A DNA stretch of 64,000 bases from Pseudoxanthomonas sp. PXM01 (GTDB lineage: Bacteria; Pseudomonadota; Gammaproteobacteria; Xanthomonadales; Xanthomonadaceae): the NCBI RefSeq assembly GCF_014851815.1, contig NZ_JACVAJ010000002.1:1364001-1428000 (forward strand). Reading direction: 5' to 3'. Numbering within the stretch: the first letter of the stretch is position 1; each line of letters begins with the position of its first letter. A program made the position numbers and the translations under genes. The notes under the pieces were generated by a model. It was not told where the DNA came from and searched no databases. It worked only from the letters and a program-made list of their open reading frames with translations. Below are positions 41,592 through 50,664 of this stretch, in pieces.

Positions 41592-43424
41592 TTAGAGCTG
41601 CTGGGCCTTGCCGCTGCGGATGGCCTCGCCCAGCAGACGGTCGACGTCGCGCTGCATCTTGTCGGTCGCTGCCATCTGCTTGCGCGCCAGCGCTTCCTGC
41701 TGCCGCGCAAGCGGCTCCTGCTGGCGGGCCAGGACTTCCTGCTGGCGCGCAAGCTGCTCCTGTTCGTCCGCGAGCGCATCCATGCGGCGATCGATCTCCG
41801 CCTGGCGTGCGGCCTTGCCCTGCACGGCGGCGTTGGCCTGTTCGGCCGCGATGGCGGCCATTTTCCCGCCGAGCTCGCCCTGCTTCGCGCCCAGATTGCC
41901 CTGGCGTTCGCCCAGTGCACCCTGCTGCTCTCCCAGCTTGCCCTGCTGTTCGCCCAGTTGCTGGACCGGCAGATGCGCGGCTTTCACGCGCTGCAGGGTG
42001 GCCGCATCGCGCACGACGTACTGCTTGCCATCCTGGCGCACCCACATCACCGGCGCGCTGCCCTGCTTCAGGCGCTGGGCCGTGCGGATGTCGTCGCTGT
42101 GGCCGGCCATCGTCACGTCATCGCCGTCGATCAGCACATAGGCATCCCCGTTGCGCGAGTCACTGAGGCTCAGCATGCCGGTGACCCGGGGCGCCGCGGG
42201 CGGCGGCGGCGGTGCCGGCGGAGCGACGTTCGGCTTCGGTGGCGGCGCGGGCGGTGCGACCTTCGGCGGTGCGGGAGGCGCGGGCGGCGCAGGCATGTCA
42301 GCCGCGGCAGCGACGAGGACGGGCCGCGGTGCAGCCGACGGTATGGGCGCGATGACGGGGTCGGCGACGGGAGCAGGTGCGGGCACCGCTGCGGGCGCCA
42401 CCACCGGAGGGGCCACTGGCGCCGTGCGCGCGGTCACGCGGTAGGGAATGACGGCCAGCGCCATGATGCCGATGATCAGCACCAGCGCGCCTTCGCGAAC
42501 GGGGGAATCCGTGGACTGCAACATCATCAGTCTCCTCTTGAGGATGCGGAACGTGGGGGAGGCACCCGCCAGTGCGGGTGCGGAAGCGGAAGAGACGCCC
42601 AGCTTCACCAGCAAGCGCCCGTAATCGTGGGCGGCGTGGTGCTCGTCGGCGAGCACGATGGCGTCGCAGGCGACCTCACGGGCGAAGCCGTACTCGCGCG
42701 CAGCGAGGTGCGCGACGGGGTGGAAGAAGAACAGGTGCTGCGCCAGCGCCGGCATCCATGCCCACCACAGGTCGCGACGCTGCAGGTGCGCCAGTTCGTG
42801 GTGCAGCACCATGTGCAGGTCGTCGTCGCTCATGGCCGCGACATTGGCGGCCGGCAGCATCAGGACGGGGCGCCAAGGGCGCGCCAGCATCGGCGAATCG
42901 ATGTCGTCGCTGACCAGCAGCGCAGGCACGCGGGCGACGCCGATACGGTCCGCCAACGTCAGATACACCGCACGTGCACGGCGATCGCGGCACGGACGGG
43001 CGCGAGCGATCTGTCCCCGCAACCGCCAGGCGTGGCGCAACGTGTTCGCCAGCATCACCGCCACGCCCGCCAGCCAGGCGGCGAGCAGCAGGACGCCGGT
43101 GTCGATCCGCGATGCCTGCGTGGCCGCCAGCGGCGCGACCGTCATCGTGGCGGCGGCGGGCGCGGACGATTCTGCGGCCATCGCCACCACGACTGGCGCG
43201 ACGTCAGGCGTTGCCGGCAACAACGGCAACGCGACCGGCGCATGCCAGACCAGACCGACGACCATCTGCGTGGCCACCAGCCACCACAGCCAGGCACGCG
43301 TGCGCGCATCCAGGCGTGGCAGGTAGCGGCACAGGGCCCAGACCAGGGCGGCGAGGATCAGCGACTGCAGGCCGACCGCGAGTAGGCGGTCGATCACGGC
43401 GTCGGCGAGCGCGATGACATCCAT
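41592..43424 (-). CDS. BlaR1-type membrane metallopeptidase with Pro-rich and heptad-repeat tail
   Basis: A 610-residue M56-family protein. Three or four N-terminal helices surround the zinc protease loop VLHHELAHLQ (His209, Glu210, His213), with EVACDA as the third-ligand segment; a fourth helix follows near residue 320. In place of a penicillin-binding sensor domain it has a Pro/Ala-rich stretch (about 335-412), a short beta domain, and two seven-residue repeat blocks: LGEQQGK-like (490-520) and LARQQEx (558-585), strongly coiled-coil. BlaR1 relatives cleave their repressor on signal; here the signal is unlikely to be a beta-lactam. It is 1 base downstream of the repressor. Confidence 0.9.
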   Translation of the reverse strand: MDVIALADAVIDRLLAVGLQSLILAALVWALCRYLPRLDARTRAWLWWLVATQMVVGLVWHAPVALPLLPATPDVAPVVVAMAAESSAPAAATMTVAPLAATQASRIDTGVLLLAAWLAGVAVMLANTLRHAWRLRGQIARARPCRDRRARAVYLTLADRIGVARVPALLVSDDIDSPMLARPWRPVLMLPAANVAAMSDDDLHMVLHHELAHLQRRDLWWAWMPALAQHLFFFHPVAHLAAREYGFAREVACDAIVLADEHHAAHDYGRLLVKLGVSSASAPALAGASPTFRILKRRLMMLQSTDSPVREGALVLIIGIMALAVIPYRVTARTAPVAPPVVAPAAVPAPAPVADPVIAPIPSAAPRPVLVAAAADMPAPPAPPAPPKVAPPAPPPKPNVAPPAPPPPPAAPRVTGMLSLSDSRNGDAYVLIDGDDVTMAGHSDDIRTAQRLKQGSAPVMWVRQDGKQYVVRDAATLQRVKAAHLPVQQLGEQQGKLGEQQGALGERQGNLGAKQGELGGKMAAIAAEQANAAVQGKAARQAEIDRRMDALADEQEQLARQQEVLARQQEPLARQQEALARKQMAATDKMQRDVDRLLGEAIRSGKAQQL

Positions 43425-43425
43425 C

Positions 43426-43821
43426 TCAGCCCTCCTTGCGCTTGGACTGCAGGTTGGCGACCAGCGCTTCCAGTTCGGCTAGTTCGTCGTCGCTGACCTC
43501 GGTGCGCTGCGACATCCACGCCACGAACGGCGACAGCGAGCCCTGCAGCGTCTTCTCGACGAAGCTGCCGACCGCGCTGCGCATCACGTCGTCGTGCTGG
43601 GCGACCGGGGCGTAGCGGTACACCCCGTCCACCTGCCGGCGGCGCAGGAAGGCCTTGGCGCGCAGCCGTTCCATCATGGTGAGTACGGTGGAACGGGCCA
43701 GCCCTCGGGTCTCGCCGAAGGCGGCGGCGACTTCGCCGACGCTGGCTTCGCCGTGTTCGGACAGATGTTGGAGCAGCGCCAGTTCCTGGTCGCCAATGGA
43801 CTTGCGGGCCTTGCCGGACAT
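43426..43821 (-). CDS. BlaI/MecI/CopY-family transcriptional repressor
   Basis: A 131-residue winged-helix repressor. The DNA-binding domain (residues 1-80: GDQELALLQHLSEHGEASVG, TRGLARSTVLTMMERL) is followed by a C-terminal dimerisation helix. In the family, cleavage by the BlaR1-type partner frees the operators. The partner gene follows after 1 base, so the pair is one operon. Two BlaI-like dyads lie immediately upstream of the ATG at 43821, indicating self-repression. No beta-lactamase or PBP gene is near, so the regulon is probably cell-envelope or copper related (speculative). Confidence 0.93.
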   Translation of the reverse strand: MSGKARKSIGDQELALLQHLSEHGEASVGEVAAAFGETRGLARSTVLTMMERLRAKAFLRRRQVDGVYRYAPVAQHDDVMRSAVGSFVEKTLQGSLSPFVAWMSQRTEVSDDELAELEALVANLQSKRKEG

Positions 43822-43834
43822 GGGTTCGCCTGGT

Positions 43835-43877
43835 GACTACAGTTGTCGTCAACATGCCCGTGACGACAACTGTAGTC
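43835..43877. promoter_or_regulatory. Two BlaI-type operators over the blaI-blaR promoter
   Basis: GACTACAGTTGTCGTC (43835-43850) and GACGACAACTGTAGTC (43862-43877) each have the dyad GACnACAnnTGTnGTC, which resembles known BlaI/MecI boxes, and are inverted copies of each other, centres 27 bases apart. On the minus strand TTGACT (43879-43874) then CATGTT after 17 bases make a -35/-10 candidate lying in the operators. motA starts about 108 bases further on the other strand. Confidence 0.88.
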
Positions 43878-43984
43878 AACCCTGCCGAAGGTCACTCCGG
43901 ACCAGCGGCCGACGAACGGTCGCCGCTCAAGAAACCGCCGACCGGGCCGATCCTTGGGTGACCCCACCCTGCGGCTGCGTCACC

Positions 43985-44839
43985 ATGCTCATCATCGTCG
44001 GCTTCATCATCGTCACGCTCAGCGTAATCGGCGGCTACCTCGGCTCGCACGGCAAGCTGGGCGCGCTGTGGCAGCCGTTCGAGCTGGTCATCATCGGCGG
44101 CGCCGCACTGGGCGCGTTCATGGCCAGCAATCCGACCAAGGTGGTGAAGAGCACGATCGCGGCCACGCTGTCGGTGTTCAAGGGCGCCAAGTACAAGTCG
44201 TCCGACTACCTGGACGTACTGACGCTGATCCACGAGATGCTCAACAAGGCGCGCCGCGACGGCTTCATGTCGCTGGAAGAGCACATCGAGAACCCGGCCA
44301 ACAGCCCGCTGTTCCAGAAGTATCCCAAGATCCTCGCCGACCACCACCTGCTCGACTTCCTGACCGAGTGCCTGCGCCTGATGGTCGGCAGCAACATCGA
44401 ACCGCACGAGCTGGAACCGCTGCTCGAGCTGGAGCTGGAGAAGCACCACCACGAAGCGATGGCCCCGGCGCACGCGCTGCAGAAGGTGTCCGACGGCCTG
44501 CCCGGCTTCGGCATCGTGGCAGCCGTGCTCGGCATCATCGTGACGATGGGCTCGATCGGCGGCGACATCGCCGCGGTCGGCGCGCACGTCGCCGCCGCGC
44601 TGGTCGGTACCTTCCTGGGCATCCTGCTGGCGTACGGCTTCGTGTCGCCGCTGGCGGCCGCCATCGAGGCGCAGGTCGAACAGGACAGCCGCATGTACGA
44701 ATCGGTGAAGACCGCCCTGCTCGCCTGCCTGCGCGGCTACAACCCGGCCGTCGCGCTGGAGTTCGCCCGCAAGACGCTGCCCTCGGACGTGCGCCCGCCG
44801 TTCGCCGAGTTCGAAGCCCACCTCAAGGCCAACAAGTAA
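43985..44839 (+). CDS. motA: Flagellar motor stator protein MotA
   Basis: A 284-residue stator subunit with four membrane helices: two at the N-terminus (MLIIVGFIIVTLSVIGGYLG and the following VIIGGAALGAFMAS) and two after the large cytoplasmic loop (VAAVLGIIVTMGSIGGDIAA, ALVGTFLGILLAYGFVSPLA). The cytoplasmic loop that contacts FliG is rich in charged residues. With MotB it forms the proton channel that drives flagellar rotation. The ATG at 43985 starts the first helix. motB follows after 9 bases. No other flagellar genes are in the window. Confidence 0.97.
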   Translation: MLIIVGFIIVTLSVIGGYLGSHGKLGALWQPFELVIIGGAALGAFMASNPTKVVKSTIAATLSVFKGAKYKSSDYLDVLTLIHEMLNKARRDGFMSLEEHIENPANSPLFQKYPKILADHHLLDFLTECLRLMVGSNIEPHELEPLLELELEKHHHEAMAPAHALQKVSDGLPGFGIVAAVLGIIVTMGSIGGDIAAVGAHVAAALVGTFLGILLAYGFVSPLAAAIEAQVEQDSRMYESVKTALLACLRGYNPAVALEFARKTLPSDVRPPFAEFEAHLKANK

Positions 44840-44848
44840 GCCACGGCG

Positions 44849-45847
44849 ATGAGCGAGCAGCGTCCCACCATCATCGTCCGCCGGGTCAAGAAGGTCGCCG
44901 GCGGCGGCCATCACGGCGGCTCGTGGAAGGTCGCCTATGCGGACTTCGTCACCGCGATGATGGCGTTCTTCCTGGTGATGTGGCTGATGGGCGCCACCAC
45001 CAACAAGGAACGCGCAGCGATCTCGGAATACTTCCGCAATCCCAGCCCGCTGAGCGGCAAGAGCTTTTCGCCGGCGCCGGGCCCGAACGGACCGGGCGGC
45101 GCGAGCACGTCAATGATCAAGCTCGGCGGCACGATGGACCTGCCCAAGGGCGACAGCGACGACCCGTTCACCAAGCCACCGGGCCAGGGCCAGGAAGCCA
45201 GCGAGGAGCAGCAGAAGGCGCAGGAGAAGCAGCGTCTGGAGACGCTGATGCAGGCGCTGCAGGAAGCGATCGGCAAGAGCCAGGCGCTGGAGCCGTTCAA
45301 GGACCAGTTGCTGCTCGACCTGACGCCGGAAGGTCTGCGCATCCAGATCGTCGACCAGCAGAACCGGCCGATGTTCGACCTCGGCGGCACCGTACTGAAA
45401 CCCTACACGCAGGCGATCCTGGCCGAGCTGGCCGGCTTCGTGAACCAGGTGCCCAACCACATCAGCATCACCGGCCACACCGACACCACGCAGTACGCGA
45501 GCAACCGCGGCTACACCAACTGGGAACTCAGCGCCGAGCGCGCCAACGCCGCGCGCCGTGCCCTGGTGGCCGGCGGCATGCAGGAGGACAAGGTGTCGCG
45601 CGTGGTGGGCCTGTCGTCGGCGGTGCTGTTCGACAAGCAGAACCCGCAGAATCCGATCAACCGTCGGATCAGCATCGTCGTCATGACGAAGGCCGCGGAA
45701 GACGCGCTGCAGGGCGAAGGCAAATTGTTGGCCCCCGGCGCACCGTTGCCGGATGCGGATACGGCGATGCCCGAGATGGCCGTGGAGGCCGCTGCGCCTG
45801 CGTCGCTGTCCGCGCCCGTCGCCCCGCAGACCACCGCCGCGCCCTGA
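44849..45847 (+). CDS. motB: Flagellar motor stator protein MotB
   Basis: A 332-residue stator subunit. The N-terminus is cytoplasmic and basic, the single membrane helix is about 30-50 with the essential proton-carrying Asp in AYADFVTAMMAFFLVMWLM, and a C-terminal OmpA-like peptidoglycan-binding domain holds NHISITGHTDTTQYASNRG and NWELSAERANAARRAL. It pairs with MotA encoded 9 bases upstream. An Ala/Pro-rich tail follows the OmpA domain. Complete and without irregularities. Confidence 0.97.
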   Translation: MSEQRPTIIVRRVKKVAGGGHHGGSWKVAYADFVTAMMAFFLVMWLMGATTNKERAAISEYFRNPSPLSGKSFSPAPGPNGPGGASTSMIKLGGTMDLPKGDSDDPFTKPPGQGQEASEEQQKAQEKQRLETLMQALQEAIGKSQALEPFKDQLLLDLTPEGLRIQIVDQQNRPMFDLGGTVLKPYTQAILAELAGFVNQVPNHISITGHTDTTQYASNRGYTNWELSAERANAARRALVAGGMQEDKVSRVVGLSSAVLFDKQNPQNPINRRISIVVMTKAAEDALQGEGKLLAPGAPLPDADTAMPEMAVEAAAPASLSAPVAPQTTAAP

Positions 45848-45851
45848 CGCG

Positions 45852-46274
45852 TCAGGCGCCGTCGATCGGTCCTTTCAGTTCGACGGTATTGCCGTCCGGG
45901 TCGCGGAAGTAGAGCGACGGACCGTCGCCCTCCGCTCCGAAGTTCACGTCCGCCGGACCGTCCGGCACCACGCCGAAGGCGGCAAGGTGCGCGACCAGGG
46001 CGGACTCGTCGAACGGTTCGATGCGCAGGCACAGGTGATCGACGTTGCGACCTTCGGCGCCCGCTGGCGCACCGCCGCGCGCACCGAGTTTCCCGTCGAT
46101 GGCGACCAGGTCGATCATCGACGCACCGGCCCGCAGGTGCACGAGTCCGAGATGGTCGCGTCGCCGCTCGACGTGGCAACCGAGTACGTCGCCGTAGAAC
46201 GCGATGCTGCGCGCCAGGTCGCCGACGCGGAGGACGAGGTGGTCGATGCGCTGGACATCGAAGGGACGTGTCAT
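45852..46274 (-). CDS. VOC-family (glyoxalase-like) protein
   Basis: A 140-residue vicinal-oxygen-chelate protein with two beta-alpha-beta-beta-beta modules: DHLVLRVGDLARSIAFYGDV and VDHLCLRIEPFDESALV, ending with YFRDPDGNTVELKG. Metal-ligand positions (His in DHLVL, His in VDHLCL, Glu in NTVELK) are present. Such proteins include glyoxalase I, dioxygenases and antibiotic-binding proteins; which one is not clear. It is convergent with motB, whose stop is 4 bases away. Confidence 0.88.
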   Translation of the reverse strand: MTRPFDVQRIDHLVLRVGDLARSIAFYGDVLGCHVERRRDHLGLVHLRAGASMIDLVAIDGKLGARGGAPAGAEGRNVDHLCLRIEPFDESALVAHLAAFGVVPDGPADVNFGAEGDGPSLYFRDPDGNTVELKGPIDGA

Positions 46275-46337
46275 CGGAAAACTCCTGGCCTTTCCCTCAC
46301 GACGAACCGCCGTGCCGCGGATCGACAGGCCTCGCGT

Positions 46338-48809
46338 TCACGCCTGCGTCGCACTTCCCGGTGATGCCGGACGCGCCGCCAGCGAGCGCAGCACGTCGTC
46401 GGACACGGTGCGCAGGTGCACGTCCTGCTGCGGGTGCGGGATATCGATGCCCGCCTCCACCAGGGCGGCATGCAGGCGCTCCAGCAGCAGGCTGCGTATC
46501 GACGAGGCGTTGTCGCCATCCGGCGTCCACGCGCGGATGGCGAAATCCAGCGAACTCGCTCCGAAGCCGGTGAACAACACCGTCGGCGCCGGATCCTCGG
46601 CCACGCCCGGCGTAGCATGCGTGACCTCGGTCAGCAGTTGCATGACGCGGGTGACGTCCGAGCCGTAGGCCACGCCCAGGTCCACGTCGACGCGGCGCGC
46701 CTGGTCGTTCAAGGTCCAGTTGGTCACCTTGTCGGACAGCAGCATGCCGTTCGGCACCACCACGTCGGCGCCTTCGAACGTGCGCACGGTGGTCGCGCGC
46801 ATGCCGATGGCGCGCACGCGGCCACTGGTGCCGCTGATGTCCACCACGTCGCCGGGCTGCACCGGCCGCTCGAACATCAGGATCAGGCCGGACACGAAGT
46901 TCTTCACCACGTCCTGCAGGCCAAGGCCGATGCCGACGCCGAGCGCACCGAACAGGAAGGCCAGCTGCCCGAGCTTGAAGCCGGCCGCCGACAGCGCCGC
47001 GACCAGCCCCAGCATCAGCAGCGCGTAGTAACTGAGCGAGGCCACGCTGTTGCCGACGCCGCGCGGCAGCGACATGCGCGGCAGCACCTCCTCGCGCAGC
47101 AGCGCGCGCAGCGTCCTCGCAACCCACACGGCGAGCACCACGCCGATGCAGAACACCAGCACGTGGCCCAGGCTGATCGCGAGTTCGCCGTACTCGAACC
47201 GGTGCGTCACGATCGCCTTCGCGGTGTCGTACACCGGCCTGAAGATGCGGAAGCGGCTCATCGTGTAGGCGACCCAGCCGATCACTGCCGCGATCCTCGC
47301 CCAGCGCGCCACCGACTCCAGCAGGGTGCCGCCATGCCGGCGCATCAGCCACAGCCGGCGCACCGCGCTGCGCGCACCCAACCGGCGCAACAGGGCCTCG
47401 AACACGGTCACCGCCGCATACAGCACCAGCGCGAAGTACCCGCTCTCGATGATGCCGGAGGCCAGCATCTCGGCCAGCGAGACATTGCCCACGATGTTGG
47501 CGCCGATCGACACCAGCAGCACCGCGACGCCCACCCACGCCAGCGCATGCACCAGCTTGCCGGCGCGGCCCGCAAGGCCGGCGAAGCGCTGGCCGCGCGA
47601 GCGCCACAGCAGCCAGCCGGTGGCGGCCAGCGCCAGCACGGCCAGCAGCAGGTAGTACATCCGGTACAGGTAGTCGCTGGCCATCAACAGCACGGACAGC
47701 CGTTGCAGCAGGTAGAACGCGGTAGCCAGGTAGGGCCAAGGACCCAGCAGGCGGCGCCCCTGCTGCGGCATCAGCCGCAGCACCGGCACCAGGGCCACCA
47801 GCATGGCGACCTGGTGGACGAACAGCGGCGCGTTCGGCTCCAGCACCAGCACGCCGATCATCGACAGCAGCACCCAGGTCGAGAACGGTCGGCGGATGAC
47901 ACGCGATTCGGCATCGCTCGCCTGCGGCACCGTGGGATCCATGCCGCGGCGGCGATGGCGCCACGCCACCCACAGCAGCACCGGCAACAGCAGCACCTGC
48001 ACGGCCTGCAACAACCGCTGGTTGCCGCTGTCCGCCGCCGCGTACTGGGTGACGAAGTTGCCCTCCGACTGGATATCGCGCGCCAGCCTGCCCACCACGT
48101 CGTCGCGCACGGCGCCCGTGTTGCTCACGCGCCACAGCGGCGGCGCGTCCAGCCGCAGCAGGCGGCGGTCGGTGTAGGCGATGGCGCCCGCCACCGCGCG
48201 CTGTCCCGCCCGGATGCGCGCATCCAGCAGGTTGGCGCGCCGCCCCAGCCCGATCTGGCCGGCCAGCGGCGACGACAGCGCCTGTTCGGCCTGCTGCAGG
48301 CGCTCGGAGACCGTCTGCACCCGCGCCCGCAGCGCGGCCGGCGTGCTGTCGGCCGCCATCTCCTTCTGCGTCAGGTCCCAGTCCGCACGGCGCAACGCCA
48401 GTTCGGCGGCGTCCTCGGCATAGGGCGCCACCACCCCCTGCAGGTCGGCACGCCAGCGCGCGTACTGTCGCGCGTCGAACTTCCAGTGGCGTTCCATGCT
48501 CTCCAGCCGCACCACCGGCAACGTGCGCAGCTCGTCGTAGGCGAACAGGCCGTTCTTCTCCGCTACCGACCGCTCGATGGCGGCCAGCCGGGCCACCAGC
48601 CTTCCCGACGGATCGGCCTGCGCCGCACGCAGCGACACCTCTTCGGCATAGCGCTCGTCCGCATCCGCACGCGCGGGGATCCCCGCCAGCGGGATGGCTT
48701 CCGGCGCTTTCGGCTTCGTCGGCGACAGCAACGTGGTCGCATCCTGTGCTCGCACGGCGGATGCCACCAACATCATCAGGCAGGCAAGACAGGCCAGCAG
48801 CACGCGCAT
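46338..48809 (-). CDS. Large mechanosensitive ion channel, MscK/MscS superfamily
   Basis: An 823-residue channel. Signal peptide (about residues 1-21, ending SAVRAQ), a long periplasmic part rich in helices (AERYAEEVSLRAAQ to about 290), then about nine or ten membrane helices and the MscS core with the pore-lining helix near VASLSYYALLMLGLVAALSAAGFKLGQLAF and the Gly/Ala-rich GALGVGIGLGLQDV, followed by the MscS beta domain (VQPGDVVDISGTSGRV). MscK-like channels release solutes on osmotic downshock. The start at 48809 gives the signal peptide directly; 48818 and 48887 are alternatives. Confidence 0.9.
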   Translation of the reverse strand: MRVLLACLACLMMLVASAVRAQDATTLLSPTKPKAPEAIPLAGIPARADADERYAEEVSLRAAQADPSGRLVARLAAIERSVAEKNGLFAYDELRTLPVVRLESMERHWKFDARQYARWRADLQGVVAPYAEDAAELALRRADWDLTQKEMAADSTPAALRARVQTVSERLQQAEQALSSPLAGQIGLGRRANLLDARIRAGQRAVAGAIAYTDRRLLRLDAPPLWRVSNTGAVRDDVVGRLARDIQSEGNFVTQYAAADSGNQRLLQAVQVLLLPVLLWVAWRHRRRGMDPTVPQASDAESRVIRRPFSTWVLLSMIGVLVLEPNAPLFVHQVAMLVALVPVLRLMPQQGRRLLGPWPYLATAFYLLQRLSVLLMASDYLYRMYYLLLAVLALAATGWLLWRSRGQRFAGLAGRAGKLVHALAWVGVAVLLVSIGANIVGNVSLAEMLASGIIESGYFALVLYAAVTVFEALLRRLGARSAVRRLWLMRRHGGTLLESVARWARIAAVIGWVAYTMSRFRIFRPVYDTAKAIVTHRFEYGELAISLGHVLVFCIGVVLAVWVARTLRALLREEVLPRMSLPRGVGNSVASLSYYALLMLGLVAALSAAGFKLGQLAFLFGALGVGIGLGLQDVVKNFVSGLILMFERPVQPGDVVDISGTSGRVRAIGMRATTVRTFEGADVVVPNGMLLSDKVTNWTLNDQARRVDVDLGVAYGSDVTRVMQLLTEVTHATPGVAEDPAPTVLFTGFGASSLDFAIRAWTPDGDNASSIRSLLLERLHAALVEAGIDIPHPQQDVHLRTVSDDVLRSLAARPASPGSATQA

Positions 48810-48873
48810 GACAGGCATTCCCGACGCGATGGAAGACGCCGAGTCTATCGTGCGCCTCGTCAGGGCGACGTCG

Positions 48874-49425
48874 TCAGAACGCGTCACTGCCCGGCCGGAT
48901 CTCCACGCCCATCACCGCGGCCAGTTGCTGCATGCCGTCGTCGTCGCGGCGCAACGCCATCCAGCCGGCATACGCATCGCTGCCGGTGTTCCAGTTCCAC
49001 AGCGTGTAGCCGTGCTCGCGCAGGCGGTCGTAGGCGACCGCCATCAGCGCGGGCACGTCGGTGCCCTCGAGGAAATCCTCGTCGCTGGTGTCGCCACCCC
49101 AGTCGATCTCCAGGGCGTAGCGTGCAGCCAGCTGGTTGACGCAGTCGATGAACGACTCGGTATCCTTCCAGTCGACGTAGAAGCCCGACGTCCAGTCGAT
49201 CGCGTCCTTCAGCGTCCACAGCACCTGGTCCGGTTCGGCTCCCTCCTCGCCGCTGGCGTCGCGGTAGGCGGCGAACTGGCGCAGCGCGGTTTCCTCGTCG
49301 CCGGGGTTGATCAGCACCAGCAGGTTCCAGACCAGCGCCTCGGTGTCGTCCAGGTCCATGTCGTCTTCGTCGTCGAAGGCATGGCGGAAGTTGTCGTCGG
49401 GGTCGAACTCGTGGTCGGGGAGCAT
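48874..49425 (-). CDS. DUF6630-type acidic protein
   Basis: A 183-residue very acidic soluble protein. The N-terminus is rich in Asp/Glu (DPDDNFRHAFDDEDDMDLDD) and the C-terminal half contains EGTDVPALMAVAYDRLREHG, YTLWNWNTGSDAYAGW, the pattern of DUF6630 proteins. Function is unknown; family members are found near immunity-like or stress genes in some genomes. It lies just upstream of the MscK-like gene on the same strand with 64 bases between. Confidence 0.75.
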   Translation of the reverse strand: MLPDHEFDPDDNFRHAFDDEDDMDLDDTEALVWNLLVLINPGDEETALRQFAAYRDASGEEGAEPDQVLWTLKDAIDWTSGFYVDWKDTESFIDCVNQLAARYALEIDWGGDTSDEDFLEGTDVPALMAVAYDRLREHGYTLWNWNTGSDAYAGWMALRRDDDGMQQLAAVMGVEIRPGSDAF

Positions 49426-49574
49426 GGCGGATGCCGTGGGAGCGGAAAGGCGGCGCCATGGTACGCGCCGACCACGTCCGTGTCCGTCACGGCGTCCACC
49501 GGGTTTTGTATTGCGCCCCGGGCGGGTCTATCGTGGCGGCGCAGGCCCGCGCCGGCCTGCGGGGAGGCCGCGCC

Positions 49575-50285
49575 ATGTTCAACCCGCGTCCCGTGGTACA
49601 GCAGATGCCCATCGGCCACGGCCATGTCTGCGTCGTAATCGACGATGCGCTGCTGGCGCCGGAGCGGCTGCCGGCGTTCGCGGAAGCCTATCGCGAGGAC
49701 TTCCAGCCGGCGCCCGCCGCCGTGTTCCCTGGCCTGCACCTGCCCATGCCCGAGGACTTCACGGCGCTGCTGCACGACGTCCTCCGCGACCACGCACGCC
49801 ATGCTCTCGGCGTACGGCGCGTACTGCGCAGCGCCAGCCGCCTTTCGCTGATGATCGCGCCGCCGCCACCGCTCGCGCCGGCGCATTGGCTGCCGCGTCG
49901 ACAGCGCGCGTTCGAGCAGGATCAATGCCTGGTGCTGGCGGAACTGTTCCTCTTCCAGGACCCCAGCCTGGGCGGCACCCATTTCTTCCTGCCCCGGGTT
50001 TCGCCGCAGCAGGTCGAACAGCTCGAACATGACGCCGAGGCCTTGCCGGCGGAGGAGTTTTCCCTGCGCCATGCGATCGCCGCCGGGTTTCCGCAGGCAT
50101 CCAGTGCCAGCTTCACCCATGCGCTGACCGTGCCGGCGCGCTGGAATCGCCTGCTGGTCCACGATGGCGGCGCCTTCCGCGCACCCGCCATCGCCGACCC
50201 GGTCCGGCTCAGCGCCGATCCGCGTCGCGGAAGGCTGACGCTGCGAGCCACGCTCGCCTGCAGCCGCAACCGCGTGGCCTGGTGA
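49575..50285 (+). CDS. DUF6445 family protein
   Basis: A 236-residue soluble protein. It begins MFNPRPVVQQMPIGHGHVCV and contains DQCLVLAELFLFQDPSLGGTHFF; these are features of DUF6445, a 2-oxoglutarate/Fe(II)-dioxygenase-like family often found beside TonB receptors and tryptophan halogenase-like genes in Xanthomonadales and Caulobacterales. The catalytic His/Asp/His set is not obvious in this copy, so activity is open. GGGGAGG gives a strong Shine-Dalgarno. It is followed by the DUF3297 gene after 52 bases. Confidence 0.75.
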   Translation: MFNPRPVVQQMPIGHGHVCVVIDDALLAPERLPAFAEAYREDFQPAPAAVFPGLHLPMPEDFTALLHDVLRDHARHALGVRRVLRSASRLSLMIAPPPPLAPAHWLPRRQRAFEQDQCLVLAELFLFQDPSLGGTHFFLPRVSPQQVEQLEHDAEALPAEEFSLRHAIAAGFPQASSASFTHALTVPARWNRLLVHDGGAFRAPAIADPVRLSADPRRGRLTLRATLACSRNRVAW

Positions 50286-50337
50286 CCCGGTCGCTTCGGG
50301 TATCCTTGCGCACCCGTTCTCCGTACACCGCCCGCCC

Positions 50338-50586
50338 ATGTCCGATACGCCTCCCGACCGCCTGTCCTCCGATCCGCGCAGCCCGTTCCATGACGCCGAG
50401 GCGATGGATCGCGGCGTGGGCATCCGTTTCAACGGCGTGGAACGCGACAATGTGGAGGAGTACTGCATCAGCGAGGGTTGGGTGCGCGTGCCGGTCGGCA
50501 AGTCGAAGGACCGCCGCGGCAACCCGATGACCATGAAGGTCAAGGGCACCGTGGAAGCGTGGTACCGCTCGCCTGCGGCCGAGTAA
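50338..50586 (+). CDS. DUF3297 protein
   Basis: An 82-residue protein starting MSDTPPDRLSSDPRSPFHD, with IRFNGVERDNVEEYCISEGW and GKSKDRRGNPMTMKVKGTVE, the fingerprint of DUF3297, a short conserved family in proteobacteria with no known role. The single Cys in EEYCISEG is conserved within the family as I remember it. No membrane or signal features. Confidence 0.88.
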   Translation: MSDTPPDRLSSDPRSPFHDAEAMDRGVGIRFNGVERDNVEEYCISEGWVRVPVGKSKDRRGNPMTMKVKGTVEAWYRSPAAE

Positions 50587-50664
50587 GCGGCGGGATGCCG
50601 CGGCACGCGGCGTGAACACGACCGCGTGGCACAATCCCGGCCTGCACGTAGGCCGGGAGGGCGC

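Noticed and set aside
41670-41960. A tandem DNA repeat or CRISPR-like array
   Set aside because: The 21-base periodic sequence encodes in-frame seven-residue coiled-coil repeats of the BlaR1-like protein; there are no spacers.
41592-43821. A beta-lactam resistance operon
   Set aside because: BlaR1-like and BlaI-like genes are present, but there is no beta-lactamase, PBP2a or penicillin-sensor domain.
49436-49460. Another REP copy starting GTGGGAGCG
   Set aside because: Only the first nine bases match; the palindromic part is missing.
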